Shown piece by piece: positions 9,391 through 17,690 of a DNA stretch of 64,000 bases (positions are counted from its first letter, which is position 1; every line of letters begins with the position of its first letter). The position numbers and the translations under genes were made by a program. The notes under the pieces were generated by a model. It had not been told where the DNA came from, made no database searches, and saw only the letters and a program-made list of their open reading frames with translations. Source of the stretch: Curtobacterium sp. GC_Cur_3 (GTDB lineage Bacteria; Actinomycetota; Actinomycetes; Actinomycetales; Microbacteriaceae); contig NZ_JALNUI010000020.1 in the NCBI RefSeq assembly GCF_026544205.1, forward strand, positions 1 through 64,000, given 5' to 3'.

Positions 9391-10313
9391 CGGCGACCCC
9401 TGCCTCCCGGCAGTCGACCCTCGGCGCACTGTTCGTGTCGTCCCGGCCGATCAGCTGGGTGAACACCGCCTACCCGTTCGCGGCCGCGTACCTGCTCGGA
9501 AGCGGCGTCGGCGTCGACGGCGGTGGCGGCTTCTCGCTCGTGGCGCTGCTCGTCGGTGTCGTGTACTTCCTGGTGCCCTACAACCTCGCGATGTACGGCA
9601 TCAACGACGTCTTCGACTACGAGTCCGACCTGGTCAACCCGCGGAAGGGCGGGGTCGAGGGCGCCCTGCTCGACAAGAGCGTGCACCGCACCACGCTGTG
9701 GGCCGTCGTCGTCACGAACGTGCCGTTCCTCGTCGCGCTCGTGCTGCTCGGTGGTGTCGGCGGCAACGGCCCGTGGTCGTGGCTCGTGTTGGCGATCAGC
9801 GTCTTCGCCGTCATCGCGTACTCGGCACCCGGGCTGCGGTTCAAGGAGAAGCCGTTCCTGGACTCGCTGACCTCGTCGACGCACTTCGTGTCCCCGGCGG
9901 TCTACGGGCTGGCGCTCGCCGGACCGCACTGGACCGGGCAGCTCGTCGCCGTGTGCGTGGCGTTCTTCCTGTGGGGCGTCGCCTCGCACGCGTTCGGTGC
10001 CGTGCAGGACGTGCTCGCGGACCGGGCCGGGGGCATCGGCTCCGTGGCCACGGTCATCGGTGCGCGTGCCACCGTGCGCCTGGCGTTCGTGGCGTACGTC
10101 GTCGCGGGCATCGCGCTGCTGTTCTCGGCGTTCCCGGGGCCCATCGCCGCGGTCGTCGTGATCCCGTACGCGCTCAACGTGCTGCCGTGGTGGAACGTCA
10201 CCGACGCGGGCGCGGAGTCGGCGAACGCGGGGTGGAAGCGGTTCCTGTGGATCAACTACCTGGCGGGGTTCATCGTCACGATGGCGCTCATCGCGTACGC
10301 GTTCACGCACTGA
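9387..10313 (+). CDS. crtEb: Lycopene elongase (UbiA-family prenyltransferase)
   Basis: Adds C5 units to both ends of lycopene to make the acyclic C50 precursor (flavuxanthin type). The 308-residue polytopic membrane protein carries the UbiA aspartate motif NDVFDYESD (73-81) and a second acidic motif DVLADRAGG in the later half. The start is the ATG at 9387 overlapping crtYf. It closes the six-gene crt run; the next 234 bp are non-coding. Confidence 0.9.
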   Translation: MTATPASRQSTLGALFVSSRPISWVNTAYPFAAAYLLGSGVGVDGGGGFSLVALLVGVVYFLVPYNLAMYGINDVFDYESDLVNPRKGGVEGALLDKSVHRTTLWAVVVTNVPFLVALVLLGGVGGNGPWSWLVLAISVFAVIAYSAPGLRFKEKPFLDSLTSSTHFVSPAVYGLALAGPHWTGQLVAVCVAFFLWGVASHAFGAVQDVLADRAGGIGSVATVIGARATVRLAFVAYVVAGIALLFSAFPGPIAAVVVIPYALNVLPWWNVTDAGAESANAGWKRFLWINYLAGFIVTMALIAYAFTH

Positions 10314-10358
10314 GGCGTGCGCGCGCAGAGCGGGCCCTTTCGCGCGTAGCGAGTCGAA

Positions 10359-10439
10359 ACGCGCGTAGGAGGTCGTTCGTTCCGACCGTCAACGCGCGAT
10401 CCCGCTTCCCACTGCGAGTGTGATGGGAAGGAACGCGCG
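10359..10439. repeat. 81-bp intergenic repeat family, copy 1
   Basis: Downstream of crtEb. Aligns without gaps to 28960-29040 with about 58 of 81 bases identical by eye, including the shared block ACGCGCGATCC. The right half forms a hairpin CTTCCCA/TGGGAAG. No reading frame is convincing in 10314-10547; the remainder is GC-rich spacer leading to the oxidoreductase, whose ribosome-binding site is GAGGGAG. Confidence 0.5.
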
Positions 10440-10547
10440 TGCGGGCGACCCCCACGAGGCGCTCCCCGGACCACCTCGTCGGCGGTCCCTGCCAGGATGG
10501 TCATGACGTCGAGGTCGGCGTCGACGTGAACACGAGGGAGTGCACAC

Positions 10548-11606
10548 ATGACGGTCCGCATCATCCACGTCGGTCTCGGAGGGTGGGGCGGCAGCTGGGC
10601 CCGCGTCGCGCTCCCCGCGGTGTCGGAAGTCGAGGTCGTCGGGATCGCCGACCCGAGTGCCCCGACGCTCGAGGCCGTGCGGAAGGACCTCGGCCTGCCG
10701 GAGTCCGCGGCGTTCCCGTCCCTGACCGCGGCGCTCGCCGAGGTCGATGCCGACGCCGTCGTGATCACCGCGCCCGCCGTCACGCACGTGCCGCTCGCGC
10801 TCGAGGCCCTCGACGCCGGCAAGCACGTCCTGGTGGAGAAGCCCTTCGCGAACTCCGCGGCCGAGGCAGCCGAAGCCGTGCACCGCGCCGAGGAACGCGG
10901 CCTCGTGCTGCAGGTCAGTCAGAACTACCGGTTCTACCCGGCACCCCGCGTGACGAAGGACCTGCTCGCCGCGGGCACCCTCGGGGAGCTCTCCGCGATC
11001 AACATCGACTTCCGCCAGTGGGACAACGACGCGGCCTTCGAGGACAACCCGCACTACCGGTTCCCGCACGCGATGATCAACGACATGGCGATCCACCACC
11101 TGGACCTGCTCCGGATGGTCACGGGGAAGGACGCCGTCCGGGTGTTCGCGAAGGCGACCTGGCCGTCGTTCAGCAAGTACCAGGACGAAGCGGTCGCGTC
11201 GATGCTCATCGAGATGGAGGACGGCCTGGTCGTCAGCTACCGCGGCAGTTGGTTGAGCCGTGCCGAGCACACGCCGTGGGCGGGGGAGTGGAGCATCCAG
11301 GGCGAGGACGGCGAGATCCGGTTCACCAGCCGTGCCGGTGAGCCCGGGGACGTCAGCGGTGACCTCGTCACGGTGCGCACGGTCAGCGGCAGCGCAGCCG
11401 AGGGTCCGAAGGAGACGTCCGTCGAGCTCCCGACGGCCGAGCACCACGACCGGCAGGGCGGGTTGCAGGCCTTCGCCCGGGCGGTCGAGGGTGGGCCGGC
11501 GCCGGAGACGAGCGGGCGCGACAACCTCCGGAGCCTCGCACTCATGGAGGCGGCGACCCGATCCGCCGCGTCCGGCATGCCCGAGGACGTGGTCGTCCCC
11601 GACTGA
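10548..11606 (+). CDS. Gfo/Idh/MocA-family oxidoreductase
   Basis: NAD(P)-dependent sugar or inositol dehydrogenase-like enzyme of 352 residues. The N-terminal Rossmann fold starts IIHVGLGGWGGSWARVALP (5-23), and the family signature GKHVLVEKPFANS follows near residue 91. The C-terminal half has the substrate-domain motif IHHLDLLRMVTGKD. A good Shine-Dalgarno (GAGGGAG) precedes the ATG. It stands alone between two repeat-rich spacers, so the substrate cannot be inferred from context. Confidence 0.88.
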   Translation: MTVRIIHVGLGGWGGSWARVALPAVSEVEVVGIADPSAPTLEAVRKDLGLPESAAFPSLTAALAEVDADAVVITAPAVTHVPLALEALDAGKHVLVEKPFANSAAEAAEAVHRAEERGLVLQVSQNYRFYPAPRVTKDLLAAGTLGELSAINIDFRQWDNDAAFEDNPHYRFPHAMINDMAIHHLDLLRMVTGKDAVRVFAKATWPSFSKYQDEAVASMLIEMEDGLVVSYRGSWLSRAEHTPWAGEWSIQGEDGEIRFTSRAGEPGDVSGDLVTVRTVSGSAAEGPKETSVELPTAEHHDRQGGLQAFARAVEGGPAPETSGRDNLRSLALMEAATRSAASGMPEDVVVPD

Positions 11607-11640
11607 CGCGCTGCGGCGCCCAGTCGGGCTCGAATCGGAA

Positions 11641-11757
11641 CGACAACGTCGCTGTCGTACGACGTCGACCTTGTCGCTCGAGCCGGCCAACGCCGTCACG
11701 CCAGCCGGGCTCGACTCGGAACGACAACGTCGCTGTCGTCCGACGTCGACCTTGTCG
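11641..11757. repeat. Tandem pair of 36-bp palindromes, 81-bp period
   Basis: Two imperfect palindromes, 11641-11676 and 11722-11757, each opening CGACAACGTCG and closing TTGTCG around a GTCGT(A/C)CGAC core. They differ at very few positions, and flanks such as GGGCTCG and CTCGG(A)ACGA are also shared. The pair lies between the convergent oxidoreductase and metallo-hydrolase genes, a usual place for REP or BIME-like elements or bidirectional terminators. Confidence 0.65.
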
Positions 11758-11810
11758 CTCGACCCAATCGGTAGCGTCCATCCGCGCCGCGTCCCGCACC
11801 ACCGCGAGCG

Positions 11811-12551
11811 TCAGGCCGCCCCGGCCGCCCGCCGCGCCTGCGCCACCGCGCCCCGCACGCCCCACGACCACGCCGGCCCGTGCCCGGGCAGCACGTGCCG
11901 CGCCTCGGTGTCCTCGAGCCGCCCGAGCGACGCGACCGCGGTGTCCATGTCGGACGTCGCCGCCGGTGCCACCACCCGCGGCCCGATCCCGCCCGTGTAC
12001 GGGTCGAAGGTCACGAGCGCGTCCCCGACGACCACGGCGTCCCGGTCGGCGAAGTGCAGCGCCACGTGCCCGTCGGTGTGCCCGGGCGTCTCGATGATCC
12101 ACGGCGACCCGGGGACCTCCGCGCGGGACTCGAGCGGCACGGTGTCCTCGATGCCGTCGACGGTCGCGGCGCCGGCGAGCAGCATCCGGCCGAGCGGGGC
12201 GAGCCCACCCGGGTGCGCGAGCACGAAGCCGAACCGGTTCGTCTGCGGCTGGTACGAGTAGGGGTGCGCCGCCAGGTCCCGGTCGCCCGGGTGCACGAAC
12301 ACGGGCGTGCCCCACTCCCGGTGCGCGCGGGCGGCGGTGCCGACGTGGTCGAAGTGCCCGTGGGTGAGCAGGAGGCCCTCGACACGGTCGGGCGTGTACC
12401 CGAGGTCGTGCACGGCGAGCAGCAGGTGCGGCCACGACGCGGGGAGCCCCGCGTCGATGACGATCAGCTGGTCGCCGGTCTCGACGAGGTACTGGTTCGT
12501 GTGGGCGATCTCGAGCCGGTGGATGCCCTCGGCGACGTCTCGGTACAGCAT
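11811..12551 (-). CDS. MBL-fold metallo-hydrolase
   Basis: Zinc-dependent hydrolase of the metallo-beta-lactamase fold, about 246 residues. The metal motif THGHFDH is at residues 63-69, with later ligands in ETPGHTDGH, VVGDAL and LPGHGP. The metals are certain from motifs; the substrate is not. I start at ATG 12551 (MLYRDVAEG), where family-like sequence begins. An in-frame start at 12602 is possible but adds 17 unconserved residues. It is transcribed divergently from the small membrane protein at 12650. Confidence 0.82.
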   Translation of the reverse strand: MLYRDVAEGIHRLEIAHTNQYLVETGDQLIVIDAGLPASWPHLLLAVHDLGYTPDRVEGLLLTHGHFDHVGTAARAHREWGTPVFVHPGDRDLAAHPYSYQPQTNRFGFVLAHPGGLAPLGRMLLAGAATVDGIEDTVPLESRAEVPGSPWIIETPGHTDGHVALHFADRDAVVVGDALVTFDPYTGGIGPRVVAPAATSDMDTAVASLGRLEDTEARHVLPGHGPAWSWGVRGAVAQARRAAGAA

Positions 12552-12649
12552 GCGCGGGACGGTGGACGCGTGCCGCTGGAAGCACTGCCGGGGTGGTCGC
12601 ACAACGCGGTCCTGGGGTGTCGAGGCCCGGAACCGTGTACGAACGACGT

Positions 12650-13141
12650 ATGGCGAACGACAGTCTCCCCGAGCTCGAGCTCGCGAACGTCCGCACGCGC
12701 GAGCGGATCACCGACACGGTCGAGCGCATCAAGCAGAAGGTCGACGTGCCCGCGCGCACCCGACTGGCCGTGGCGAAGACCCGGCAGCGCTGGCACCGCG
12801 ACCCGACCCCGCTCGTCGCGCTCGCGACGATCGCGGCCACCGGCGTCGTGGCCATCGTGGTGGGCACGCGCATCGGCCGCACCCCGGCCGGTCATCTCGC
12901 GGCACCGCCCGCGTCGACCGCGTTCACCGCGCTCCTGCCGTTCGGCGCGCGCGGCGACGAGTCAGCGCCCGGCCGCAAGGGGCGCAAGGCCCGCAAGGCC
13001 GGCCGGAAGGCTCGGCAGGCGCAGCTCGAGCAGGACCCGGGCTACCAACTCCGGACGAAGCAGCGCCGTCGGCTCGCACCCGTGCAGGCGCAGGCCGCGA
13101 AGTACCGCAAGCAGGCCGCCAAGCGAGCGAAGAAGGGCTGA
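12650..13141 (+). CDS. Small single-span membrane protein with basic tail, unknown function
   Basis: 163 residues with a polar N-terminus containing a heptad-like stretch (RTRERITDTVERIKQKV), one membrane span (PLVALATIAATGVVAIVVG, about 61-79) and a long Lys/Arg-rich C-terminal tail (RKGRKARKAGRKARQAQ). The tail could face nucleic acid or phospholipid. It lies 3 bp before the YihY-family gene, so the two are probably one operon. I do not recognise the family. Confidence 0.7.
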   Translation: MANDSLPELELANVRTRERITDTVERIKQKVDVPARTRLAVAKTRQRWHRDPTPLVALATIAATGVVAIVVGTRIGRTPAGHLAAPPASTAFTALLPFGARGDESAPGRKGRKARKAGRKARQAQLEQDPGYQLRTKQRRRLAPVQAQAAKYRKQAAKRAKKG

Positions 13142-13144
13142 CCC

Positions 13145-14176
13145 ATGGCGCGCGAAGACACGAAGCCGGCACCGGACGACTCCCGGAAGGCCGACAGCCC
13201 CACCGACCTGAAGAAGCCGACGGTCGTCTACACGCTGAAGAAGACCCTGCGTGAGTTCACCAGTGACCAGTGCACCGACCTCGCGGCGAGCCTGACGTAC
13301 TACACCGTGCTCGCGCTGTTCCCCGGACTGCTCGCCGTCGTCTCCATCCTCGGTCTTGTGTCCGACCCGAAGGCGACCATCGACACGCTGCTCAAGATCA
13401 TCGGCAACGTCGGTTCCCAGCAGGTCGTCGACCTCATCAAGGGCCCCGTCGAGAACCTCGTCCGGTCGCCCGCCGCACCGGTCACCTTCATCGTCGGTCT
13501 CCTCGGCGCGCTCTGGTCGGCCTCCGGCTACGTCGGGGCGTTCGGCCGCGCGATGAACCGGATCTACAACGTCCGCGAGGGTCGCCCGATCTGGAAGCTC
13601 CGTCCGACCATGCTCGGCGTGACGGTCACCACCGTCGTCCTGCTGGTCCTCGGCCTGCTCGTGCTCGTCAGCGGTCCGCTGGCGCGCAGCTTCGGCGACC
13701 TCATCGGCCTCGGTGACGCCGCTGCGACGGTCCTGCTCATCGTGCAGTGGCCGATCCTGCTGGTCATCGCGATCGTCATCGTCGCGGTGCTCTACTACTG
13801 GTCGCCCAACGTCAAGCAGCCGAAGTTCACCTGGGTCGGCGGGGGCTCGATCGTCGCGCTGCTCATCTGGATCATCGCGAGCGTCGGCTTCGGGTTCTAC
13901 GTCGGCAACTTCTCGAACTACAACGCCACGTACGGCTCCCTCGGTGGCGTCATCGTGTTCCTGCTGTGGATCTGGATCACGAACAACGCGCTGCTCTTCG
14001 GCGCCGAGTTCGACGCCGAGATCGAGCGGGGCCGCGAACTGCAGGCCGGGATCCGCGCGGAGGAGGACATCCAGCTCCCCGAGCGCGACACCCGCCAGAT
14101 CGACAAGCAGGACGAGAAGCGCGCCCAGGACGTCCTCGAGGGCATCCGGATCCGCCAGGGCGTCGACAACGACTGA
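13145..14176 (+). CDS. YihY/UPF0761 (BrkB-like) membrane protein
   Basis: Polytopic inner-membrane protein of 343 residues. The family landmark LAASLTYYTVLALFPGLLAV (about 42-61) is followed by several spans and a late AEFDAEIERGRE motif. The C-terminal tail is charged and cytoplasmic. The old name RNase BN for this family is wrong; the function is unsettled, with transporter roles suggested. Co-transcribed with the basic-tailed small protein upstream; a strong terminator follows at 14191. Confidence 0.88.
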   Translation: MAREDTKPAPDDSRKADSPTDLKKPTVVYTLKKTLREFTSDQCTDLAASLTYYTVLALFPGLLAVVSILGLVSDPKATIDTLLKIIGNVGSQQVVDLIKGPVENLVRSPAAPVTFIVGLLGALWSASGYVGAFGRAMNRIYNVREGRPIWKLRPTMLGVTVTTVVLLVLGLLVLVSGPLARSFGDLIGLGDAAATVLLIVQWPILLVIAIVIVAVLYYWSPNVKQPKFTWVGGGSIVALLIWIIASVGFGFYVGNFSNYNATYGSLGGVIVFLLWIWITNNALLFGAEFDAEIERGRELQAGIRAEEDIQLPERDTRQIDKQDEKRAQDVLEGIRIRQGVDND

Positions 14177-14190
14177 CCCGTGAACCGGAA

Positions 14191-14224
14191 CGAGGACGTG
14201 GGCGCCGTGGCGCCCACGTCCTCG
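14191..14224. terminator. Strong hairpin terminator between convergent genes
   Basis: Perfect 16-bp inverted repeat (CGAGGACGTGGGCGCC against its complement) with a 2-nt centre. It sits between the convergent YihY gene and the 44-residue ORF, so it can serve both. No long T-run is present, which is common in high-GC actinobacteria. Confidence 0.75.
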
Positions 14225-14229
14225 TCGTC

Positions 14230-14364
14230 TCAGTGGAGGAACGCGCCGATCAGGGCGGCGGCGACCGTGCCCACGACCCCGAGCGCTCCGGCGCCGATCG
14301 CGCCGGCGGCTCCGACGATGCCGGCACCGACTGCGCCGATGAGTCCGATGATGGCGATGAGCAT
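14230..14364 (-). CDS. 44-residue hydrophobic Gly/Ala/Ile-rich small protein
   Basis: A short frame of 44 residues beginning MLIAIIGLIGAVGAGIVG and ending AAALIGAFLH, with no charged residue except the C-terminal His. GAAGGGAAT stands at ribosome-binding distance before the ATG at 14364. A longer upstream extension to 14556 is open but is Arg/Cys-rich and unlike a protein N-terminus. The product could be one long membrane helix or a glycine-zipper peptide. Possible roles are a small membrane regulator, a leaderless bacteriocin-like peptide or a toxin; none is shown. The strong terminator immediately after its stop supports a real transcript. Confidence 0.55.
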   Translation of the reverse strand: MLIAIIGLIGAVGAGIVGAAGAIGAGALGVVGTVAAALIGAFLH

Positions 14365-14543
14365 GCTGGATTCCCTTCGATCTGCCGACGCCTCGCCCTG
14401 CGAGGTGTCGGTCCGGTGCGTCGCTGACTGCCACGCGGAGCCAGCGTGACATCCGACGTACCAGATGTCGAAGCCCGGAACGTCGATACGCACGATCAGG
14501 GATCGGCCGGGAGGCTCGCCCCGGCATCCGTAGGCTGGCCTGC

Positions 14544-15239
14544 GTGACGCAGACACAGCCTCCAGTCCGTCCGGTCGCCCTGGTGACCGGAGCCACGCGC
14601 GGCATCGGCCGCGCGATCGCGGCCGACCTCGGCCGCACCCACCACGTCCTGGTCGGCGGGCGCAGTGCCGATGCGGTCGCCGCCGTCGTGGCCGACCTGC
14701 CGAGCGCGGAGCCCTTCGTGGGGGACCTCGGCGCCGGCGAGGTCCCGGACCTGCCGGAGTGGCTCGACGTCCTCGTGCACTCCGCCGGGGTCGAGCAGGG
14801 CACCCGGGTCGCGGACACCCCGCGCGCCACGTGGGAGGCCGTCTTCGCCACCAACGTCTTCGCGGTCGCCGAGCTGACCCGGCTGGCCCTGCCGGCGCTC
14901 CGTGCGTCGCGGGGCATCGTCGTCACGATCAACTCCGGCTCGGGGTTCGTCTCCGGCCCGGGCGGAGGTGTGTACGGGGCGTCGAAGTTCGCGCTCCGGG
15001 CGTTCGCCGACGCCCTGCGGGAAGAGGAGCGGGACGCCGGCGTGCGGGTGTCGAGCGTGCACCCGGGCCGGACGGACTCGGACATGCAGCGGCAGCTCGT
15101 GGAGAAGCTCGGCGAGGACTACGACACCGAGTACTACCTCGCGCCGTCCGACGTGGCCGACGCCGTGCGCATCGTCGTCGACCTGCCCGAGCGCGGCACC
15201 GTCGAGTCGCTCTCGATCCGCCCGACCCGGAAGCGCTAG
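14544..15239 (+). CDS. Short-chain dehydrogenase/reductase
   Basis: SDR-family oxidoreductase of 231 residues. The cofactor motif TGATRGIG lies at residues 15-22, followed by the VYGASKFA active-site segment (Tyr and Lys at YxxxK) and the Ser in INSGSGF. It begins at GTG 14544. The C-terminus (SIRPTRKR) is short, as in classical SDRs. Substrate unknown; the nearest genes give no clue. Confidence 0.85.
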   Translation: MTQTQPPVRPVALVTGATRGIGRAIAADLGRTHHVLVGGRSADAVAAVVADLPSAEPFVGDLGAGEVPDLPEWLDVLVHSAGVEQGTRVADTPRATWEAVFATNVFAVAELTRLALPALRASRGIVVTINSGSGFVSGPGGGVYGASKFALRAFADALREEERDAGVRVSSVHPGRTDSDMQRQLVEKLGEDYDTEYYLAPSDVADAVRIVVDLPERGTVESLSIRPTRKR

Positions 15240-15270
15240 CCCGCCCCCGGCAGCAAGCCGGCGCCCGTCG

Positions 15271-16848
15271 TCACGCCAGCTCCAGCCGGACGTCGGGCGC
15301 CAGCCGTCCCAGGAACGACTCGTCGTGACTGACGACGACGACGGCTCCGCGGTAGGCCTGCAGCGCGTCGACGAGCTGGTCCACGCTCGTCAGGTCGAGG
15401 TCGTTCGTCGGTTCGTCGAGCACCAGGAGCTGTGGCGGCGGGTCCGCGAGCACCAGACCGGCCAGCGCGACGCGGAACCGCTCGCCGCCGGACAGCGTGC
15501 CGACCGGGCGGTCGACCGTGTCCCCGCGCACCAGGAACCGTGCCAGGCGGTTGCGGAGCTCGGCGGCCGGCACGTGCGGCGCGCTCCGGTGGACGTTCTC
15601 GAGCACGGTGGCAGTGTCGTCGAGCGAGTCCTTCCGCTGGGGCAGGTACCCGACGTGCTCGACGTGCGCGACGGCTCCCGTGGCGGGGAGGGGGTGCTCC
15701 CGCGCGGTGGAGACGCCGACCAGTTGTTCGAGCAGGGTCGTCTTGCCGACGCCGTTGTCCCCGCCGACGGCGACCCGCTCCGGCCCCTGCACGACGGTGT
15801 CCCGCCCGCGCAGGGTGATCGTGGCGATGCGGCGCGACGCGGGCACGTGCGGGTCGGGCAGCTCGACGTGGATGGCCTCGTCGTCGCGCAGCCGGAGTTC
15901 GGCCTCGCGCTTCGTCGCCAGTGCCGCGGCCTCGTCGTCGGCGAACCCGACGCGGAGCCGGCCGGCGGTCTCCTGCGCGTGCTTGCGCATCTCGTTCGAG
16001 AACGACTTCGGCATGGACCGCCCCGCCTTCTCGCCCGCCTTCGCACGGCGGGCGATCGTCGTCTCGGCGGCGATGCGCTGCCGTTTCTCGGTGCGGTGCC
16101 GCTGGTCGGCGACGCGGACCTCGCGCTCGACGGCCGCCTGCTGCACGGCGAGGTGCTCCTCGTAGGCCGAGAACGTGCCGCCGAAGACCGTGACCGACCC
16201 GGTGCGGAGCTCGCACGTCTCGTCGACGTGCTCCAGGAGCTCCCGGTCGTGGCTGACGAGCACCAGGGTCCCGCGCCAGGAGTCCACGACGTCGAGGAGC
16301 ATCGCGCGCGCCCGGCGGTCGAGGTTGTTCGTCGGCTCGTCGAGGAACGCGATCGGCCGACCACGCAGGCGGATGCCCGCGATGGCGACGAGCACGGCCT
16401 GCCCGCCCGAGAGCGTCGACACCGGGCGGTCGAGGTCCAGGCCGAGGGGGTCGACGGCTGCGGTGGCCCGCTCCTCGACGTCCCAGTCGTCACCGAGGAC
16501 GTCGAAGTGCGCGGGGTCGGGGTCCCCGCCGAGGATCGCCCGGAGCGCCGCGAGGGACGGTCCGACGCCGAGCAGGTCCGCGACGGTGTCGGTCGCCCGC
16601 GCGCCGTCGGCCACGGCGAGCAGTCGCTGGGGCAGGACGTCGACGGGACCCGACGTCTGGACCGAACCGGACGTGGGCTGGAGCCGACCGGTGACCAGCC
16701 GGACGAGCGTGGACTTGCCGGCCCCGTTCCTCCCGACCAGACCGGTGCGGCCCGAGCCGAAGGCGGCGGTGAGGTGGTCGAGCGCGACGGTGCCGTCGGG
16801 CCAGGTGTAGCTGAGGTCGTGCAGGACGACGGATGGGCTGCTGGGCAT
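15271..16848 (-). CDS. ABC-F family ATPase (possible ribosome protection)
   Basis: Soluble twin-ABC protein of 525 residues without membrane segments. ABC1 has GRNGAGKST (39-47), LSGGQAVLVAIAG and IAFLDEPTNNLD. ABC2 has GGDNGVGKTTL, LSGGERFRVALAG and LLVLDEPTNDLD. The two are joined by a charged linker rich in Lys/Arg/Glu, as in ribosome-binding ABC-F proteins. Start ATG 16848 is chosen over an upstream in-frame ATG because GGGGAGA precedes it at the right distance. Some members protect ribosomes from antibiotics, others act in translation; sequence alone does not decide. A structured leader lies upstream. Confidence 0.87.
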   Translation of the reverse strand: MPSSPSVVLHDLSYTWPDGTVALDHLTAAFGSGRTGLVGRNGAGKSTLVRLVTGRLQPTSGSVQTSGPVDVLPQRLLAVADGARATDTVADLLGVGPSLAALRAILGGDPDPAHFDVLGDDWDVEERATAAVDPLGLDLDRPVSTLSGGQAVLVAIAGIRLRGRPIAFLDEPTNNLDRRARAMLLDVVDSWRGTLVLVSHDRELLEHVDETCELRTGSVTVFGGTFSAYEEHLAVQQAAVEREVRVADQRHRTEKRQRIAAETTIARRAKAGEKAGRSMPKSFSNEMRKHAQETAGRLRVGFADDEAAALATKREAELRLRDDEAIHVELPDPHVPASRRIATITLRGRDTVVQGPERVAVGGDNGVGKTTLLEQLVGVSTAREHPLPATGAVAHVEHVGYLPQRKDSLDDTATVLENVHRSAPHVPAAELRNRLARFLVRGDTVDRPVGTLSGGERFRVALAGLVLADPPPQLLVLDEPTNDLDLTSVDQLVDALQAYRGAVVVVSHDESFLGRLAPDVRLELA

Positions 16849-16861
16849 GGAGGTGTCTCCC

Positions 16862-16915
16862 CGGTGTCGGTGCTGGGCGCACGACACCGAGCCACCGCGG
16901 TGCGGTGGAGCGCCC
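16862..16915 (-). promoter_or_regulatory. Structured 5' leader with mutually exclusive stems before the ABC-F gene
   Basis: Stem I: 16862-16869 pairs with 16882-16889 (CGGTGTCG/CGACACCG). Stem II: 16875-16880 pairs with 16910-16915 (GGGCGC/GCGCCC) and encloses CCACCGC/GCGGTGG (16892-16908). Each stem uses bases inside the other's loop, so they compete. Stem I ends next to the ribosome-binding site. Attenuation is inferred from this layout. The rest of 16916-17120 shows nothing recognisable. Confidence 0.35.
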
Positions 16916-17120
16916 GACGAGGCGCGCGATCACGGTGTCAGCGCGTGGGCTGAGCAGGACCGGTGATCGAGAGCAATCCGTCGTCTTCCGTCGGGGACCC
17001 CCGTGTCCGCCATCCGAGCCGCCGGTCGGTCTCCCGCCCCGGGGGCCTCGTGATGACGACGAGGTGGCACCACGGTAGGCCCGGTCGCCACGCGGGCGCA
17101 AGGGATGACAGGGTGGAGGC

Positions 17121-17540
17121 ATGCCCGAGAACCTGCTGCCGACCCCGTCGGCCAACCCCGAGACCCTGCTGCCCGCCGACCCGTCGGTGGACGACGCCCT
17201 CGCCGCGAACGCCCCCGTGGCGTCCGTGGTCGTCGCGCACCCCTCGTCGAGCCTGGCGTGGGCGCTCCTGGCGGACGAGGCCTGGGCCCGCGGCGCGACG
17301 CTGGAGTCCTACGCCTACGCCCGCGTCGGGTACCACCGGGGGCTCGACTCGCTGCGGAAGGCCGGCTGGCGCGGTGCCGGGCCGGTGCCGTGGTCGCACG
17401 AGCCGAACCGCGGGGTGCTGCGCTCCCTGTTCGCCCTGCGTCGTGCGGCGATCGCGATCGAGGAGCCGGGCGAGCCCGAGCGCCTGACCGACTTCCTGAA
17501 CGGTGCCGACCCCGCGGCGCTCCCCGCGCTGGGGGCGTAG
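17121..17540 (+). CDS. DUF3151 family protein
   Basis: 139-residue actinobacterial protein of unknown function. The DUF3151 core is plain: YAYARVGYHRGLDSLRKAGW followed by GAGPVPWSHEPNRGVLRSLFAL. No signal peptide or membrane span. It is preceded by GGGTGGAGGC as ribosome-binding region. It ends 18 bp before a 70-bp palindromic element and converges on the Sdp-like operon. Confidence 0.88.
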   Translation: MPENLLPTPSANPETLLPADPSVDDALAANAPVASVVVAHPSSSLAWALLADEAWARGATLESYAYARVGYHRGLDSLRKAGWRGAGPVPWSHEPNRGVLRSLFALRRAAIAIEEPGEPERLTDFLNGADPAALPALGA

Positions 17541-17558
17541 GCGGCGGCAGGCCCCTTC

Positions 17559-17628
17559 GCAAAACACCGGTGTTCGTCGGTCGCGCCGCGGTCTTCCGCG
17601 GCGCGGAGCACGAACACCGGTGTCTTGC
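17559..17628 (+). repeat. 70-bp palindromic element, left copy, flanking the Sdp-like operon
   Basis: Outer arms GCAAAACACCGGTGTTCG (17559-17576) and CGAACACCGGTGTCTTGC (17611-17628) pair at 17 of 18 positions; inner arms CGCCGCG/CGCGGCG pair perfectly. The reverse complement of the right copy (20581-20650) matches this one at about 65 of 70 bases. Lies between the convergent DUF3151 and SdpB-like genes. No target-site duplication is evident. Confidence 0.8.
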
Positions 17629-17690
17629 ATGGCCGGCGGCCGGGCCGCGCCAACTGTCCGGCGTGCAGGTATGACCAGGCGTGCGGGGTC

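Noticed and set aside
14230..14556. Longer 108-residue version of the hydrophobic small protein
   Set aside because: The extra N-terminus is Arg/Cys-rich, overlaps the SDR start and has no ribosome-binding site; the ATG at 14364 does.
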